In this document: in pieces, positions 49,027 to 57,850 of the stretch
Layout: each line of letters starts with the position of its first letter
How positions within the stretch are numbered: position 1 is the first letter of the stretch
NCBI GenBank assembly: GCA_910587155.1
Contig: CAJULA010000015.1
Location: 1 to 64,000 of the forward strand
Direction of reading: 5' to 3'
Origin: an uncultured Lachnospiraceae bacterium
GTDB lineage: Bacteria > Bacillota > Clostridia > Lachnospirales > Lachnospiraceae
Length of the DNA: 64,000 bases
Position numbers and translations under genes: made by a program
Notes under the pieces: generated by a model
Told to the model about the DNA's origin: nothing
The model's database searches: none
The model's input: only the letters and a program-made list of their open reading frames with translations

Positions 49027-50721
49027 TTATATCTCAAACTGATCCATCAGCTGTACCATGGCCGCCACCTGGGATTTCTGTTCTTCGCTGACTGCCGCAG
49101 TCTCCTGCGATGTCGCCGAATTATTATCCACGACGGAGGAAACCTGCACAATACTGTCATTCATCTCATGCATCTGGCCTGCATCTTTTTTCAGTATCTG
49201 TACAATCTGTTCCATTTTTTCAGTTGCTGCTCTGGCATCTGTCATGACCGCGTTCATATTGGAAGCAGTCTCATCTGCGATCGCAGTCCCCCTGTCCATG
49301 ACGGAAACTGTCGTTTCAATCAGCTGCGTCGTCCTGCCTGCTGCTTTTGCGGATTCATTGGCCAGATTTTTTACCTGCTCGGCCACTACGGCAAAGCCTC
49401 TTCCCGCCTCACCGGCCCTTGCCGCTTCAATGGCTGCATTGAGGGATAAAAGATTGGTCTGGGAAGCGATATCCTCAATCGTTTCTATAATCGTACCGAT
49501 CTGTTCCGAACACCTGCTGATCTCCCGGATAGCTTCCTTTAATTCCTCCATCTTCTTATTTCCCTTTGCCAGCGTCTCACCGGCCTTGGAGGCAATCCGC
49601 GCGGACTCTTCCGCTTCCAGAGCATTCTGCTCCATGCTCTTAGTCATATCTTCAAAGGAAAACATCAGATCCGAAACCTGGGTGGCCTGCGCCGTACAGC
49701 CCTGTGCAAGATCCTCCGCCGCACAGGCGAGCTGCTCCGAACCCGTGTCAATCTGTGCGGCCGCACTGCGGATCGTCGTCAGTGTCTCACGCATCTTCTC
49801 CCCGATCTTGAGGAAGGAATCTCTGACCGATTTGAATTCTCCCACATATTCCTGCTCGATCTGTATCCTGTAATTGCCGTCTCCCATCTCTTCCAGCACT
49901 TTTGTAATCTCTTCCACCATGCCCAGAAGATTACGCTTCATAAAGGCAATGGCGCCGACCATCTTCCCCACTTCACTCTCGTCCTCTTCCAGCGCCAGAT
50001 CCGTGTGGAAATTGCCGTCCGCGAGCACGATCATCTGCTCGGATACCTTCTCAATAGGCTGCAGCAACTCTCTGTCCGCAAATCTGATTGTCTTCACAAA
50101 CTGCACAACCACATAAACATAAGAAGCGGCAAACATCAGCTCAAAGACAATCTGCAGAATTTTGAGAATTTCCTGATTTTTATCTTTTCTGTTCACAATC
50201 GTCTCAATGGTCTCGTCCGTCAGACGATTGATCCGGCTCACCGTATCCCCATATTCCTGACTGAATACACATGCCTGGGCGGAAGCCAGATCACCGGCCT
50301 TTACAAAGTCAATGGCCTGCTCTTCCAGCGGCACCAGGCCCTCCGACATCCCCGCGATCTGATTCAGGCCCGCCCATTCCGCATCATTCAGACCGCATGT
50401 CTGCAATGTCTCAATGGCAGCTTCCCGGTTCTTATCCTGATTGAGCTCTTTCATGTAGGCGTCATAATATTCCTCTTCCCCGGTCTCGGCATAGGATTGT
50501 ATCTCATATGTCAGCGTCTTGGAACCCACCCGGTAACGATTCAGCGCCGTTGTCGTTGCAAGCTGTGTGCTGTGCACACTTGACATGGCTGCATTAAATG
50601 CGATAAAGCCGATCAGCAGCACCGCTCCCAGCCCCACCGACACAAACGCCTGACGCACCAGCCGCCGTAACAATGCAGCCTGACTTTTTCTTCCCCGTAC
50701 CCCACTTTCTCTCTTTTCCAT
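49027..50721 (-). CDS. methyl-accepting chemotaxis protein
   Basis: Membrane chemoreceptor of 564 residues. The first helix is at about 24-48 (AFVSVGLGAVLLIGFIAFNA), followed by an extracytoplasmic four-helix-type sensor (50-190), a second helix (EILKILQIVFELMFAASYVY) and a HAMP region. The cytoplasmic signalling hairpin has the highly conserved tip from EDIASQTNLLSLNAAIEAAR to GEAGRGFAVVAEQVKNLANE. Flanking Gln/Glu-rich segments would carry methylation sites. The ligand is unknown. It lies upstream of dhaL on the same strand with a 14-bp gap, so chemotaxis toward a substrate of that unit is conceivable. Confidence 0.94.
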   Translation of the reverse strand: MEKRESGVRGRKSQAALLRRLVRQAFVSVGLGAVLLIGFIAFNAAMSSVHSTQLATTTALNRYRVGSKTLTYEIQSYAETGEEEYYDAYMKELNQDKNREAAIETLQTCGLNDAEWAGLNQIAGMSEGLVPLEEQAIDFVKAGDLASAQACVFSQEYGDTVSRINRLTDETIETIVNRKDKNQEILKILQIVFELMFAASYVYVVVQFVKTIRFADRELLQPIEKVSEQMIVLADGNFHTDLALEEDESEVGKMVGAIAFMKRNLLGMVEEITKVLEEMGDGNYRIQIEQEYVGEFKSVRDSFLKIGEKMRETLTTIRSAAAQIDTGSEQLACAAEDLAQGCTAQATQVSDLMFSFEDMTKSMEQNALEAEESARIASKAGETLAKGNKKMEELKEAIREISRCSEQIGTIIETIEDIASQTNLLSLNAAIEAARAGEAGRGFAVVAEQVKNLANESAKAAGRTTQLIETTVSVMDRGTAIADETASNMNAVMTDARAATEKMEQIVQILKKDAGQMHEMNDSIVQVSSVVDNNSATSQETAAVSEEQKSQVAAMVQLMDQFEI

Positions 50722-50764
50722 AGTTTTTCTCCTGAATAGAAAAAATTTTTGTTACTTTTATACT

Positions 50765-50793
50765 ATTATACTTCACAAAAGCACAGGACGCAA
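50765..50793 (-). promoter_or_regulatory. promoter of the chemoreceptor gene
   Basis: On the minus strand, -35 TTGCGT (50793-50788), a 17-bp spacer and -10 TATAAT (50770-50765), 44 bp before the start codon. Confidence 0.65.
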
Positions 50794-50822
50794 TGCCTGA
50801 TGCGGAAAGAGTTTACGAAAAA

Positions 50823-50848
50823 ACAGCAGGCCCTATGGGTCCTGCTGT
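50823..50848 (-). terminator. terminator overlapping the end of sigH
   Basis: On the minus strand ACAGCAGGACCC pairs with GGGCCTGCTGT (one bulge or mismatch) around ATA, followed by TTTTTT. The 5' arm encodes the last residues of SigH. Confidence 0.85.
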
Positions 50849-51465
50849 CTGATTGCCCGCCGCAGCTTGCTTTTCAGCCGCTGAAGCGCATTATCGGTGG
50901 ATTTGCCGTCCCGGCCCAGTACTCTTGCAATCTGGGCATATCCCATACCGGTCAGATACAGATCAAGCACCTGTTTCTCAAAGCTGCTCAGCTCCTTTTC
51001 AATGATTTTTTCCAACAGCTCGAGATTCTCCCGGTCAATCCACTCTTCTTCCGGGCTTTTATCGGTAAAGGAGCTGATCACATTGACCAGTTCCGTCTCT
51101 TCTCCTCCCGTCTCGCCATGATCCGTCACATCGCTGTACAGGGAAATATAGGAATTGAGCGGTGTATGTTTTTTACGGCGCGATGCCTGGACGGCAGTAT
51201 ACATCTGCCGGGAGACACAGAGATCGGCAAATGTCAGGAAACTGGCATCCCGTCCCATATCGTAGTCCCGCAGCGCCTTGAACAGCCCGATCATCCCTTC
51301 CTGGATCAGATCCTCGCTGTCTGCCCCCAATATATACATGGACCTGGCCTTGCTCCGCACCAGATTCTTATATTTATCCATCAGAAAGTCCGTGATCCCC
51401 ATCTCACCGTCCCGCAGACGCTCGATGAGTTCTTCGTCGCTGATGCCTGCATACTCTTTATCCAT
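50833..51465 (-). CDS. sigH: RNA polymerase sigma-H factor (stationary phase/sporulation)
   Basis: Sigma-70 group sigma factor of 210 residues that starts the sporulation programme in Bacilli and Clostridia. Region 2 is MDKYKNLVRSKARSMYILGA, EDLIQEGMIGLFKALRDYD and ASFLTFADLCVSRQMYTAVQ. Region 4 is LSSFEKQVLDLYLTGMGYAQ followed by IARVLGRDGKSTDNALQRLK. Both match Spo0H more than SigA or the ECF group. Gene order sigH-rlmB-mrnC-cysS-cysE is the conserved Firmicutes order, which supports the call. Its own terminator overlaps its last codons. Confidence 0.94.
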   Translation of the reverse strand: MDKEYAGISDEELIERLRDGEMGITDFLMDKYKNLVRSKARSMYILGADSEDLIQEGMIGLFKALRDYDMGRDASFLTFADLCVSRQMYTAVQASRRKKHTPLNSYISLYSDVTDHGETGGEETELVNVISSFTDKSPEEEWIDRENLELLEKIIEKELSSFEKQVLDLYLTGMGYAQIARVLGRDGKSTDNALQRLKSKLRRAIRQQDP

Positions 51466-51480
51466 ATCCGCCCCTGTCCG

Positions 51481-52242
51481 TTATTTTAGGGAAACGCTGA
51501 TGAAAGCGTTTCTCTGCCGCACAATCTCATAGGCCAGCACACCTGCTGCCACGGAAGCATTGAGAGAATCGATATTTCCTTTCATGGGAATGGCTGCCGT
51601 CAGATCACACCGTTCCCTGATCAGACGTCCCACACCATCTCCTTCACTGCCAATGACCAGCCCAATGGGCCCTTTCAGATCCAGATCATACATCACAGTA
51701 CCGTTCATATCTGCGCAGACAAACCACAGGCCCTGTTTTTTGAGTTCTTCTATCGTCCGGGCCAGATTGGTCACTCTGGCTACCGGCGTATGATATACCG
51801 CACCCGCCGAGGTTCTGGCCACTGTAGCGGTCAGCCCTGCCGCCCTGTTCCTGGGAATGATAACCCCATGGGCACCGGCCAAGTTAGCCGTTCGGATAAT
51901 CGCCCCCAGATTGTGCGGGTCTTCGATATCGTCCAGCAGAAAAAGAAACGGCGGCTCTCCCCTCTCTCCGGCCGCCTTTAACATATCTTCCACTTCCGCA
52001 TAGGCACAGGCAGCGCCGCAGGCAATAACTCCCTGATGCTTTCCTGTCTGTGACATCTGATCGAGCCGCTCCCTGCTCACATATTTTACCGGTACATTTC
52101 TTTTCTGTGCTTCCCGCCTGATCGTCATAACCGGGCCGTCATGACAGCCGTCCAGCAGATACAGCCGCTCTATGGTCTGCCCGCCCCGAAATGCCTCTAT
52201 TACCGCATTGCGGCCCTCTATCGTTACTGATTCCCATTCCAT
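51481..52242 (-). CDS. rlmB: 23S rRNA (guanosine-2'-O-)-methyltransferase RlmB
   Basis: SpoU/TrmH-family 2'-O-methyltransferase of 253 residues that modifies G2251 of 23S rRNA (E. coli numbering). The N-terminal substrate-binding domain has ESVTIEGRNAVIEAFRGG and RLDQMSQTGKHQGVIA. The knotted SAM domain shows motif 1 LDDIEDPHNLGAIIRTANLA, motif 2 LVIGSEGDGVGRLIRERC and motif 3 IPMKGNIDSLNASVAAGVLA. The last codons form a GAAACGCT/AGCGTTTC hairpin in the mRNA. It follows mrnC by 16 bp. Confidence 0.95.
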   Translation of the reverse strand: MEWESVTIEGRNAVIEAFRGGQTIERLYLLDGCHDGPVMTIRREAQKRNVPVKYVSRERLDQMSQTGKHQGVIACGAACAYAEVEDMLKAAGERGEPPFLFLLDDIEDPHNLGAIIRTANLAGAHGVIIPRNRAAGLTATVARTSAGAVYHTPVARVTNLARTIEELKKQGLWFVCADMNGTVMYDLDLKGPIGLVIGSEGDGVGRLIRERCDLTAAIPMKGNIDSLNASVAAGVLAYEIVRQRNAFISVSLK

Positions 52243-52258
52243 ATCCTGTTTCCTCTTT

Positions 52259-52705
52259 TCATTCCTGCCGCAAAAGGCCTGTCCGCGACAGGCCCGTCCG
52301 CATCAGCTCCAGGATTCTGTCCGTCCGGTCCGACAGATACAGATAACCGATCAGGGCTTCCAGCCCGGTCGCCTTGCGGTAGTCTTCTATAGAAGCATTT
52401 TTTGCCGCCGTATGGGATTTGGCATTGCGCCCCCGCCGGTATACGGCCTCCTCTTCCTTTGTCAGACAGTCCCCCAGCGCTTCGATCACCGATGCCTGGG
52501 CGCCGGCATTTACATAGCGCACGGCCCCCCGGTGGAGAAGATTGGCCGCCCGATTCCCCTGTTCGACTACGATCGTACGAATGATCAGATCATAGACTGC
52601 GTCTCCCATGTAAGCAAGCGCCAGAGGGGAATAGGTTCTGACATCCGGATTGGCACATCCAAAAGCATCCCGTATCTTCTCCGGCATGTCTATGCCCGTC
52701 TCCAT
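52259..52705 (-). CDS. mrnC: Mini-ribonuclease III
   Basis: Homodimeric double-strand-specific RNase of 148 residues consisting of the RNase III catalytic domain alone, without an RNA-binding domain. In Bacillus it matures 23S rRNA ends. PLALAYMGDAVYDLIIRTIV contains the conserved G-D-A-V-Y-D catalytic signature, and ATGLEALIGYLYLSDRTDRI holds the second acidic site (E-A-L-I-G-Y-L-Y). The start region overlaps the end of cysS by 16 bp, indicating coupled translation. Confidence 0.93.
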   Translation of the reverse strand: METGIDMPEKIRDAFGCANPDVRTYSPLALAYMGDAVYDLIIRTIVVEQGNRAANLLHRGAVRYVNAGAQASVIEALGDCLTKEEEAVYRRGRNAKSHTAAKNASIEDYRKATGLEALIGYLYLSDRTDRILELMRTGLSRTGLLRQE

Positions 52706-54099
52706 TTTACGCCTTCTCTTGTATCTTCCAGTATGATTCCCTGATCCAGCAGTTGTGCGCGGATCGCATCCGCCCTGGAAAAGTCCCTGGATTTTCTCGC
52801 CGCCGCTCTTGCCTCGATCAGCGCTTCGATCTCCTCATCGAGTATTTCTTCCTTTTTGTCCACGACCAGCCCCAGAATATCCGCCAGTGTACGGATCCGC
52901 TCCAGCAGTCCGCCGATCAACGGCAGGGAGCTTTGCGGTGAAACACTGGTATTGGTAAATTTCACCAGTTCAAAAATAGCCGCTATCGCATCCGCCGTAT
53001 TGAAATCATCTTCCATGGCTTCTTCGAATTTAACACGGTAGCTGTCCGCCTCCTGCAAACACTTTGCTTCTGTTTCCTGCAATGTCTTTTCTTTCGCGTT
53101 TCCTGCAAGGAATTTCAGATTTTCCACACTTGTCACAATCCTCAGAAGACCGTTTCCCGCCGCCTCCATCAGCTCCGCGCTGAAATTCAAAGGACTGCGA
53201 TAATGCGCCGAAAGCATGAAAAAGCGAAGTACCTGCAGATCATATTTCTCCGAAATATCCCGCACGGTAAAGAAATTGCCAAGGGACTTGGACATCTTTT
53301 TATGATCTATATTCAAAAAACCGTTATGCATCCAATATCTGGCGAATGTGTGCCCGTTCGCCGCCTCCGACTGGGCGATCTCATTTTCATGATGGGGAAA
53401 GATCAAATCCTCGCCGCCCGCATGGATGTCGATCTCCTCTCCCAGATATTTACGGCTCATGACCGAACACTCGATATGCCATCCCGGACGCCCCTGGCAC
53501 CATGGAGAATCCCAGTATGGTTCCCCGTCTTTCTTCGGTTTCCACAATACGAAATCCAGTGCATCTTCCTTCTGATCCTCGCCGGATACGAGCAGAGAAC
53601 GACCGCCGCTGCGCAGATCGTCCAGATTTTTATGGGAGAGTTTGCCATATCCCTCAAAACTCCTGGTACGGAAATATACCGTCCCGTCCTGCGCCACATA
53701 GGCATGATGTTTCTCCAGCAGATTACCGATCATCTCCAGCATACCCGCAATCTCCTCCGTAGCCAGCGGATGGTGCGTGGCCGGGCGTACATTCATGGCT
53801 GCCATGTCCTTTTTGCATTCTTCGATATAACGCCTGGAAATGACCGATGCCTCCACACCCTCTTCCATTGCCTTTTTGATGATCTTATCATCCACATCCG
53901 TAAAATTGGACACAAAATTGACCTCATAGCCCTTATATTCCATATAACGGCGCACCGTGTCAAAGACAATCATCGGACGGGCATTGCCGATATGGATCAG
54001 ATTGTACACAGTCGGCCCGCATACATACATACGCACCTTGCCCGGCTCAATGGGCACAAACTCTTCCTTTTTCCCGGAAAGGGTATTATAAATCTTCAT
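52690..54099 (-). CDS. cysS: cysteinyl-tRNA synthetase
   Basis: Class I aminoacyl-tRNA synthetase of 469 residues charging tRNA-Cys. It has zinc-binding Cys in MYVCGPTVYNLIHIGNARP, which also contains the HIGH-type motif (HIGN), further zinc ligands in WHIECSVMSRKYLG and IHAGGEDLIFPHHENEIAQ, and the KMSKS motif as HKKMSKSLGNFFTVRD. Length and motif spacing are typical. The start lies 14 bases inside the end of cysE; no T-box leader was found ahead of the pair. Confidence 0.96.
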   Translation of the reverse strand: MKIYNTLSGKKEEFVPIEPGKVRMYVCGPTVYNLIHIGNARPMIVFDTVRRYMEYKGYEVNFVSNFTDVDDKIIKKAMEEGVEASVISRRYIEECKKDMAAMNVRPATHHPLATEEIAGMLEMIGNLLEKHHAYVAQDGTVYFRTRSFEGYGKLSHKNLDDLRSGGRSLLVSGEDQKEDALDFVLWKPKKDGEPYWDSPWCQGRPGWHIECSVMSRKYLGEEIDIHAGGEDLIFPHHENEIAQSEAANGHTFARYWMHNGFLNIDHKKMSKSLGNFFTVRDISEKYDLQVLRFFMLSAHYRSPLNFSAELMEAAGNGLLRIVTSVENLKFLAGNAKEKTLQETEAKCLQEADSYRVKFEEAMEDDFNTADAIAAIFELVKFTNTSVSPQSSLPLIGGLLERIRTLADILGLVVDKKEEILDEEIEALIEARAAARKSRDFSRADAIRAQLLDQGIILEDTREGVKWRRA

Positions 54100-54817
54100 C
54101 TATGATCTCCTCACTGTTCTTGCTGTTTTCCGTCTTATCCTTATCCAGCTCCCTGCGCAGCTGCCTGATCTGATTTTCCATCTCCAGAAGGCGGCTGATG
54201 AGAACGCTGTTGGCCTCCTGCAGATTCTGGATATCTTCCCGCACCGGATCCGGCAGGTTGCCATGATCCATCGTCTCCCGCGGACAGGTCGTGTTATGCC
54301 GCTTCACCACCCGGCCCGGCACCCCCACCACGGTGGAGTTTGGCGGCACCGCCTTCAGTACCACACTGCCCGCTCCGATCTTGGAATTGGCACCGATCGT
54401 AAACGAACCCAGTATTTTGGCGCCGGCACTGATCATCACATTATCCTCTATGGTTGGATGGCGCTTGCCATGTTCCTTGCCCGTCCCGCCCAGTGTCACC
54501 CCCTGATACAGAGTCACATTATTGCCGATGACCGTCGTCTCCCCGATGATCACACCGTTTCCATGGTCGATAAAAAAACCGTCACCGATCTCTGCGCCCG
54601 GATGGATCTCTATTCCCGTGCGGCGCACCCCCCGCTGGGAAACCCATCTGGCCAGAAAATAATGGCCGCTCTGATACAGTCTGTGGGCGATCCGATAATG
54701 CATCATCACCCTGAAGCTGGGGTACAAAAACACTTCCATGGACGAATGGATCGCCGGATCTCTCTCCCTGATAACACGTATCTCCTCACGAACCCGTTTG
54801 ATAAACCCCATACCCAT
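54086..54817 (-). CDS. cysE: serine O-acetyltransferase
   Basis: Left-handed beta-helix acetyltransferase of 243 residues making O-acetylserine for cysteine synthesis. MMHYRIAHRLYQSGHYFLAR, then GIEIHPGAEIGDGFFIDHGN, GVIIGETTVIGNNVTLYQGV, and TLGGTGKEHGKRHPTIEDNV with the catalytic His and Asp residues are characteristic. After residue 190 there is a charged helical tail (VLISRLLEMENQIRQLRREL) that may trimerise or bind cysteine synthase. It overlaps cysS by 14 bp, linking cysteine production to its charging. Confidence 0.94.
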   Translation of the reverse strand: MGMGFIKRVREEIRVIRERDPAIHSSMEVFLYPSFRVMMHYRIAHRLYQSGHYFLARWVSQRGVRRTGIEIHPGAEIGDGFFIDHGNGVIIGETTVIGNNVTLYQGVTLGGTGKEHGKRHPTIEDNVMISAGAKILGSFTIGANSKIGAGSVVLKAVPPNSTVVGVPGRVVKRHNTTCPRETMDHGNLPDPVREDIQNLQEANSVLISRLLEMENQIRQLRRELDKDKTENSKNSEEIIDEDL

Positions 54818-54868
54818 CTCTCCCCAAAACTTTTATAAGATTTCCCGCGCTTACAGACATAGTATGCT

Positions 54869-56044
54869 TTACACGATTTCATTGATACAAAGCCGGGTCA
54901 GAGACTTAATCCGCGCAAGCTTTTCAAACACGGCATCTTCCTTTTCCGCCGCGCATTCTCCCCAAACGGGCTCCTTTCCGCCCCCGGAAAGGGCCGCCTT
55001 TTGGCCGCCTCCCGCCAGAAAGCATGCCCGGCAATCTGCACGGCCAAAGACAAACGCCGTCAGCGCGCCGATTTCCGTACAGGCCTCTGCCATCTCCTCT
55101 TCTTCCGACACAGCTATTGTACTTTCTTTTTTCCCCACTGTCCAGAGAAAAGTGGCATTGTGCTCCTTAATCAGATCATCCCGCAGACGGAAGCAGATCG
55201 TTATCTGCTCCACGGATGCCCCGCTTTCCAGACGCAGCAGGGAAAGCATGCTGACGACATTTGTGATCCTTCCCATAATAATGGGCCTCGTCTTCTCTGA
55301 AATATGCAAAAGCCCCGGCAGCGCCATATCTTCCCTGACCATCGCCTCCTGGATCTCTTCTGTTTGATTTTCCCTGGCGTACAGATAAAAACCGACAATC
55401 TCCCCCTCTTTTTTCCAGAGATATACCTCCCCGTTCATGGCCCGGCTTTCCTTCTGCGCTCTTCTGTAATAAGCGCCGTCCCGGCGCAAAAAGAGCTGAA
55501 AACGCCGTTCCAGCTCTCTGTTGGCGAAGGCCGCCAGCGCCTCCGCCTCCCCTTCTTCCATCACACTTTCCTTTACTTTATGCGCATTGTCCGCACCGGA
55601 TGCTTTTTTTAAAACGGTATAAACGGGCCTGTCATAAATATAACGAAACTGGTATGGTGTATAGATGGCCGGATCGGCCGGCATCAGAAAGGCAAACGGC
55701 TGCCCCGCCCGGTGCAGGTCTGCCAATGCCGTCACCAGCAGACGCCCCATATACCCCCGGCGACGATAGGCCTGCCTTGTCCCGACTCCTACAATATAAG
55801 AAAGGGGTATCTCCTGAAAACGTGCCCCCTTCCTGTCCGGCGCGCACACAGCCCCCCGATAGGGCGTCAGAAAAAGCATCGAGCACAGCACGCCGTCCTC
55901 TTTCAATCCATACCCTGTATTATCTGCCATTTTTTCTGCAAAATAATAGTCCGTAAACTGCTCGGAATCCTCATAAAAGATCTCGGACCACATCTTTTTT
56001 GCCGCAAGAGCTTCCTGCTCTGTCAGTCTTTCCACTGTCTCCAT
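54869..56044 (-). CDS. Eis-like GNAT acetyltransferase
   Basis: Two GNAT domains plus an SCP2-like end, in the manner of Eis proteins, 391 residues from ATG 56044 (METVERLTEQEALAAKKMWS, with AGGACAGAAG ahead). The CoA loop is IVGVGTRQAYRRRGYMGRLL, and substrate-side sequence is PFAFLMPADPAIYTPYQFRY. Eis enzymes acetylate amines such as aminoglycosides or peptides at several positions; the substrate here is unknown. The start lies 13 bp after the ispF stop. A longer frame back to 56179 overlaps ispF and was rejected. Confidence 0.85.
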   Translation of the reverse strand: METVERLTEQEALAAKKMWSEIFYEDSEQFTDYYFAEKMADNTGYGLKEDGVLCSMLFLTPYRGAVCAPDRKGARFQEIPLSYIVGVGTRQAYRRRGYMGRLLVTALADLHRAGQPFAFLMPADPAIYTPYQFRYIYDRPVYTVLKKASGADNAHKVKESVMEEGEAEALAAFANRELERRFQLFLRRDGAYYRRAQKESRAMNGEVYLWKKEGEIVGFYLYARENQTEEIQEAMVREDMALPGLLHISEKTRPIIMGRITNVVSMLSLLRLESGASVEQITICFRLRDDLIKEHNATFLWTVGKKESTIAVSEEEEMAEACTEIGALTAFVFGRADCRACFLAGGGQKAALSGGGKEPVWGECAAEKEDAVFEKLARIKSLTRLCINEIV

Positions 56045-56057
56045 CTTCTGTCCTGCC

Positions 56058-56660
56058 TTATTCTGTGCCGTCGTCCCTGTCCGCAGCCCGCTTTCCCGCA
56101 GAACATCCGCAGCCCTCACAGCTCTCTTGCCCGCCGCTTCTTTTCCGCGGACACGACATTTCTGTGACATCCCTGTCATAAAAATGCGAGGGACTGCTCA
56201 AAAGGCATACCGCCTCGGAGGCGATCCCTTCTCCCGCACCCGTAAAGCCAAGACCTTCCTCCGTGGTCGCCTTGACACTGACCTGCTCCTCGCAAATGCC
56301 CAGCGTCCGGGCGATATTGCTCCGCATCGTGTCGATATATGGCCGCATTTTGGGCGCCTGCGCAATGATAGTGGCATCAATGTTTTCAATAAAAAAACAA
56401 TTCTCCTCCAACAGTTCTCCTACCTTCGCAAGCAGCTCCAGACTGGAAATCCCTTTGTACTGCTCTTCGGTATCGGGAAAATGCTTTCCGATATCTCCCA
56501 GCGCCGCCGCCCCCAACAGGGCATCCATAATGGCATGAATCAGCACATCCGCATCCGAATGACCCAGAAGCCCTCTTTCATACGGGATTTCCACACCGCC
56601 CATCATCAGCTTCCTGCCCTCCGTAAGCCTGTGTACATCATATCCTGTTCCGATCCGCAT
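56058..56660 (-). CDS. ispF: 2-C-methyl-D-erythritol 2,4-cyclodiphosphate synthase with C-terminal extension
   Basis: Enzyme of the non-mevalonate isoprenoid pathway that cyclises CDP-methylerythritol phosphate. Start is ATG 56660 (MRIGTGYDVHRL, zinc-binding D-x-H). GHSDADVLIHAIMDALLGAA, IENIDATIIAQAPKMRPYID and VSVKATTEEGLGFTGAGEGI are family motifs. IspF is normally about 157-160 residues and would end near AVCLLSS. Here a 40-residue tail follows, rich in Cys, Gly and Arg (SCPRKRSGGQESCEGCGCSA). It could be read-through after loss of the normal stop, or a metal-binding appendage. The neighbour downstream is the Eis-like gene. Confidence 0.92.
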   Translation of the reverse strand: MRIGTGYDVHRLTEGRKLMMGGVEIPYERGLLGHSDADVLIHAIMDALLGAAALGDIGKHFPDTEEQYKGISSLELLAKVGELLEENCFFIENIDATIIAQAPKMRPYIDTMRSNIARTLGICEEQVSVKATTEEGLGFTGAGEGIASEAVCLLSSPSHFYDRDVTEMSCPRKRSGGQESCEGCGCSAGKRAADRDDGTE

Positions 56661-56790
56661 AATATCCCCTTTCTTTTTGCTTCCGACGGCTATCGCATAG
56701 CCAAAGCCGCTTTTCGTGTCCATAGTATTATACACAATCCTATTTGTCAACGGAAGAGGCGGATATTATTCATAAGACAAGTGCATGGCG

Positions 56791-56817
56791 GTTACTTTTC
56801 ACCGTGTAAAAAGTAAC
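56791..56817. promoter_or_regulatory. inverted repeat overlapping a plus-strand promoter
   Basis: GTTACTTTT (56791-56799) and AAAAGTAAC (56809-56817) form a 9-bp inverted repeat whose right arm touches the -35 of the downstream promoter; a candidate operator between ispF (-) and the 123-residue gene (+). Confidence 0.45.
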
Positions 56818-56845
56818 TGACAAAACTCTTTGGCCGGTGTATAAT
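56817..56845 (+). promoter_or_regulatory. sigma-A promoter of the 123-residue gene
   Basis: -35 CTGACA (56817-56822), a 17-bp spacer and -10 TATAAT (56840-56845), about 29 bp before the TTG start. Confidence 0.7.
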
Positions 56846-56873
56846 TAGAAAAAAAGAAGAGGGGGTATAGGAT

Positions 56874-57245
56874 TTGGACAGAAATATCGGAATCAGCGGA
56901 ATGGATGCCTTACTGGAAAAACTTCCAAAAGATAAACAGAACTGGTTTTGTTTCGGACATATCCTGAAATTTGAATGTAAAGAATTATTTGACTATGATA
57001 ACTGGGGCAATTACTACAATGCCGAGCTCATCTTATCGGACGACTCGGAAGTTTATAAAATACGGCTGCTGCTCAAGCATATCAGCGGGCAGATCTCCAT
57101 TTTCATCGCCAGAGATATCACCGGCCTCACAATCCGCAATATAGAAGGACGCGATCCCAAACCCGGGCATCGCTTCCGCGTATATGATTTTGAGGAAGAT
57201 ACGATCTCCATCTACTGCGAGGAGATCAAGGTATCGCTTTTGTAG
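56874..57245 (+). CDS. hypothetical protein of 123 residues
   Basis: Not recognised. Starts at TTG 56874 behind the strong signal GAGGGGG and a good promoter, so expression is likely. The protein looks compact and soluble: WFCFGHILKFECKELFDYDN, then beta-rich segments YYNAELILSDDSEVYKIRLL and TISIYCEEIKVSLL. No membrane helix, signal peptide or metal motif is seen. The alternating hydrophobic pattern suggests a beta-sandwich or immunity-type fold. It converges with ribH across a strong terminator. Confidence 0.6.
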   Translation: MDRNIGISGMDALLEKLPKDKQNWFCFGHILKFECKELFDYDNWGNYYNAELILSDDSEVYKIRLLLKHISGQISIFIARDITGLTIRNIEGRDPKPGHRFRVYDFEEDTISIYCEEIKVSLL

Positions 57246-57306
57246 CGGCTGCACAGACACGCTCCGGGCATGCGCGCGATCTGATCTTTTGTCAAAGCGG
57301 CGCCGT

Positions 57307-57332
57307 CGTCGGCAGCCCGACTGCTGCCGACG
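57307..57332 (+). terminator. terminator of the 123-residue gene
   Basis: CGTCGGCAGC-CCGACT-GCTGCCGACG is a perfect 10-bp stem followed by CTTCTTT. It lies in the convergent gap before ribH; no gene is seen in 57246-57364. Confidence 0.75.
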
Positions 57333-57364
57333 CTTCTTTCCGTGGTATGCGCTGCTTTTCTCTT

Positions 57365-57841
57365 TTATTTCTCGAGTTCCCGGAGCAGATTTACCATTTC
57401 AATGGCACCATTGGCACATTCCGCTCCTTTGTTCCCGGCTTTTGTGCCCGCCCGCTCGATGGCCTGCTCGATATTTTCCGTCGTCAGCACACCGAACATA
57501 ATCGGGACTCCTGTTTCCAGGGATACATGGGCCACGCCTTTGGATACCTCATTGCACACATAATCATAATGCGAGGTTGCCCCTCTGATCACGGCGCCCA
57601 GACAGATCACCGCGTCATATTGGCCGCTCTTTGCCATCTTCTGTGCAATCAGCGGGATCTCAAAAGCGCCGGGCACCCAGGCAGTCACAATATCTTCCTC
57701 TGCCACTTCATGCCTGCGCAGTACGTCCACCGCACCTCCCACCAGTCTGGAAGTGATGAATTCATTGAACCGCGCCGCCACGATTCCCACTTTCATCCCT
57801 TTTGCAGTCATTTTGCCTTCCACTGTTCTCATCATTCCCAT
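57365..57841 (-). CDS. ribH: 6,7-dimethyl-8-ribityllumazine synthase
   Basis: Penultimate enzyme of riboflavin synthesis, 158 residues, usually an icosahedral or pentameric shell. It has KVGIVAARFNEFITSRLVGG, the pocket VTAWVPGAFEIPLIAQKMA, VICLGAVIRGATSHYDYVCN with the catalytic His, and MFGVLTTENIEQAIERAGTK. It is the last gene of the ribD-ribE-ribBA-ribH operon, 9 bp after ribBA. Confidence 0.95.
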   Translation of the reverse strand: MGMMRTVEGKMTAKGMKVGIVAARFNEFITSRLVGGAVDVLRRHEVAEEDIVTAWVPGAFEIPLIAQKMAKSGQYDAVICLGAVIRGATSHYDYVCNEVSKGVAHVSLETGVPIMFGVLTTENIEQAIERAGTKAGNKGAECANGAIEMVNLLRELEK

Positions 57842-57850
57842 ATCCTCCTT

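Noticed and set aside
54086..54868. A T-box leader expected for cysE-cysS
   Set aside because: The gap before cysE is only about 50 bp and no T-box core (TGGNACCGCG-like) or specifier stem was found.
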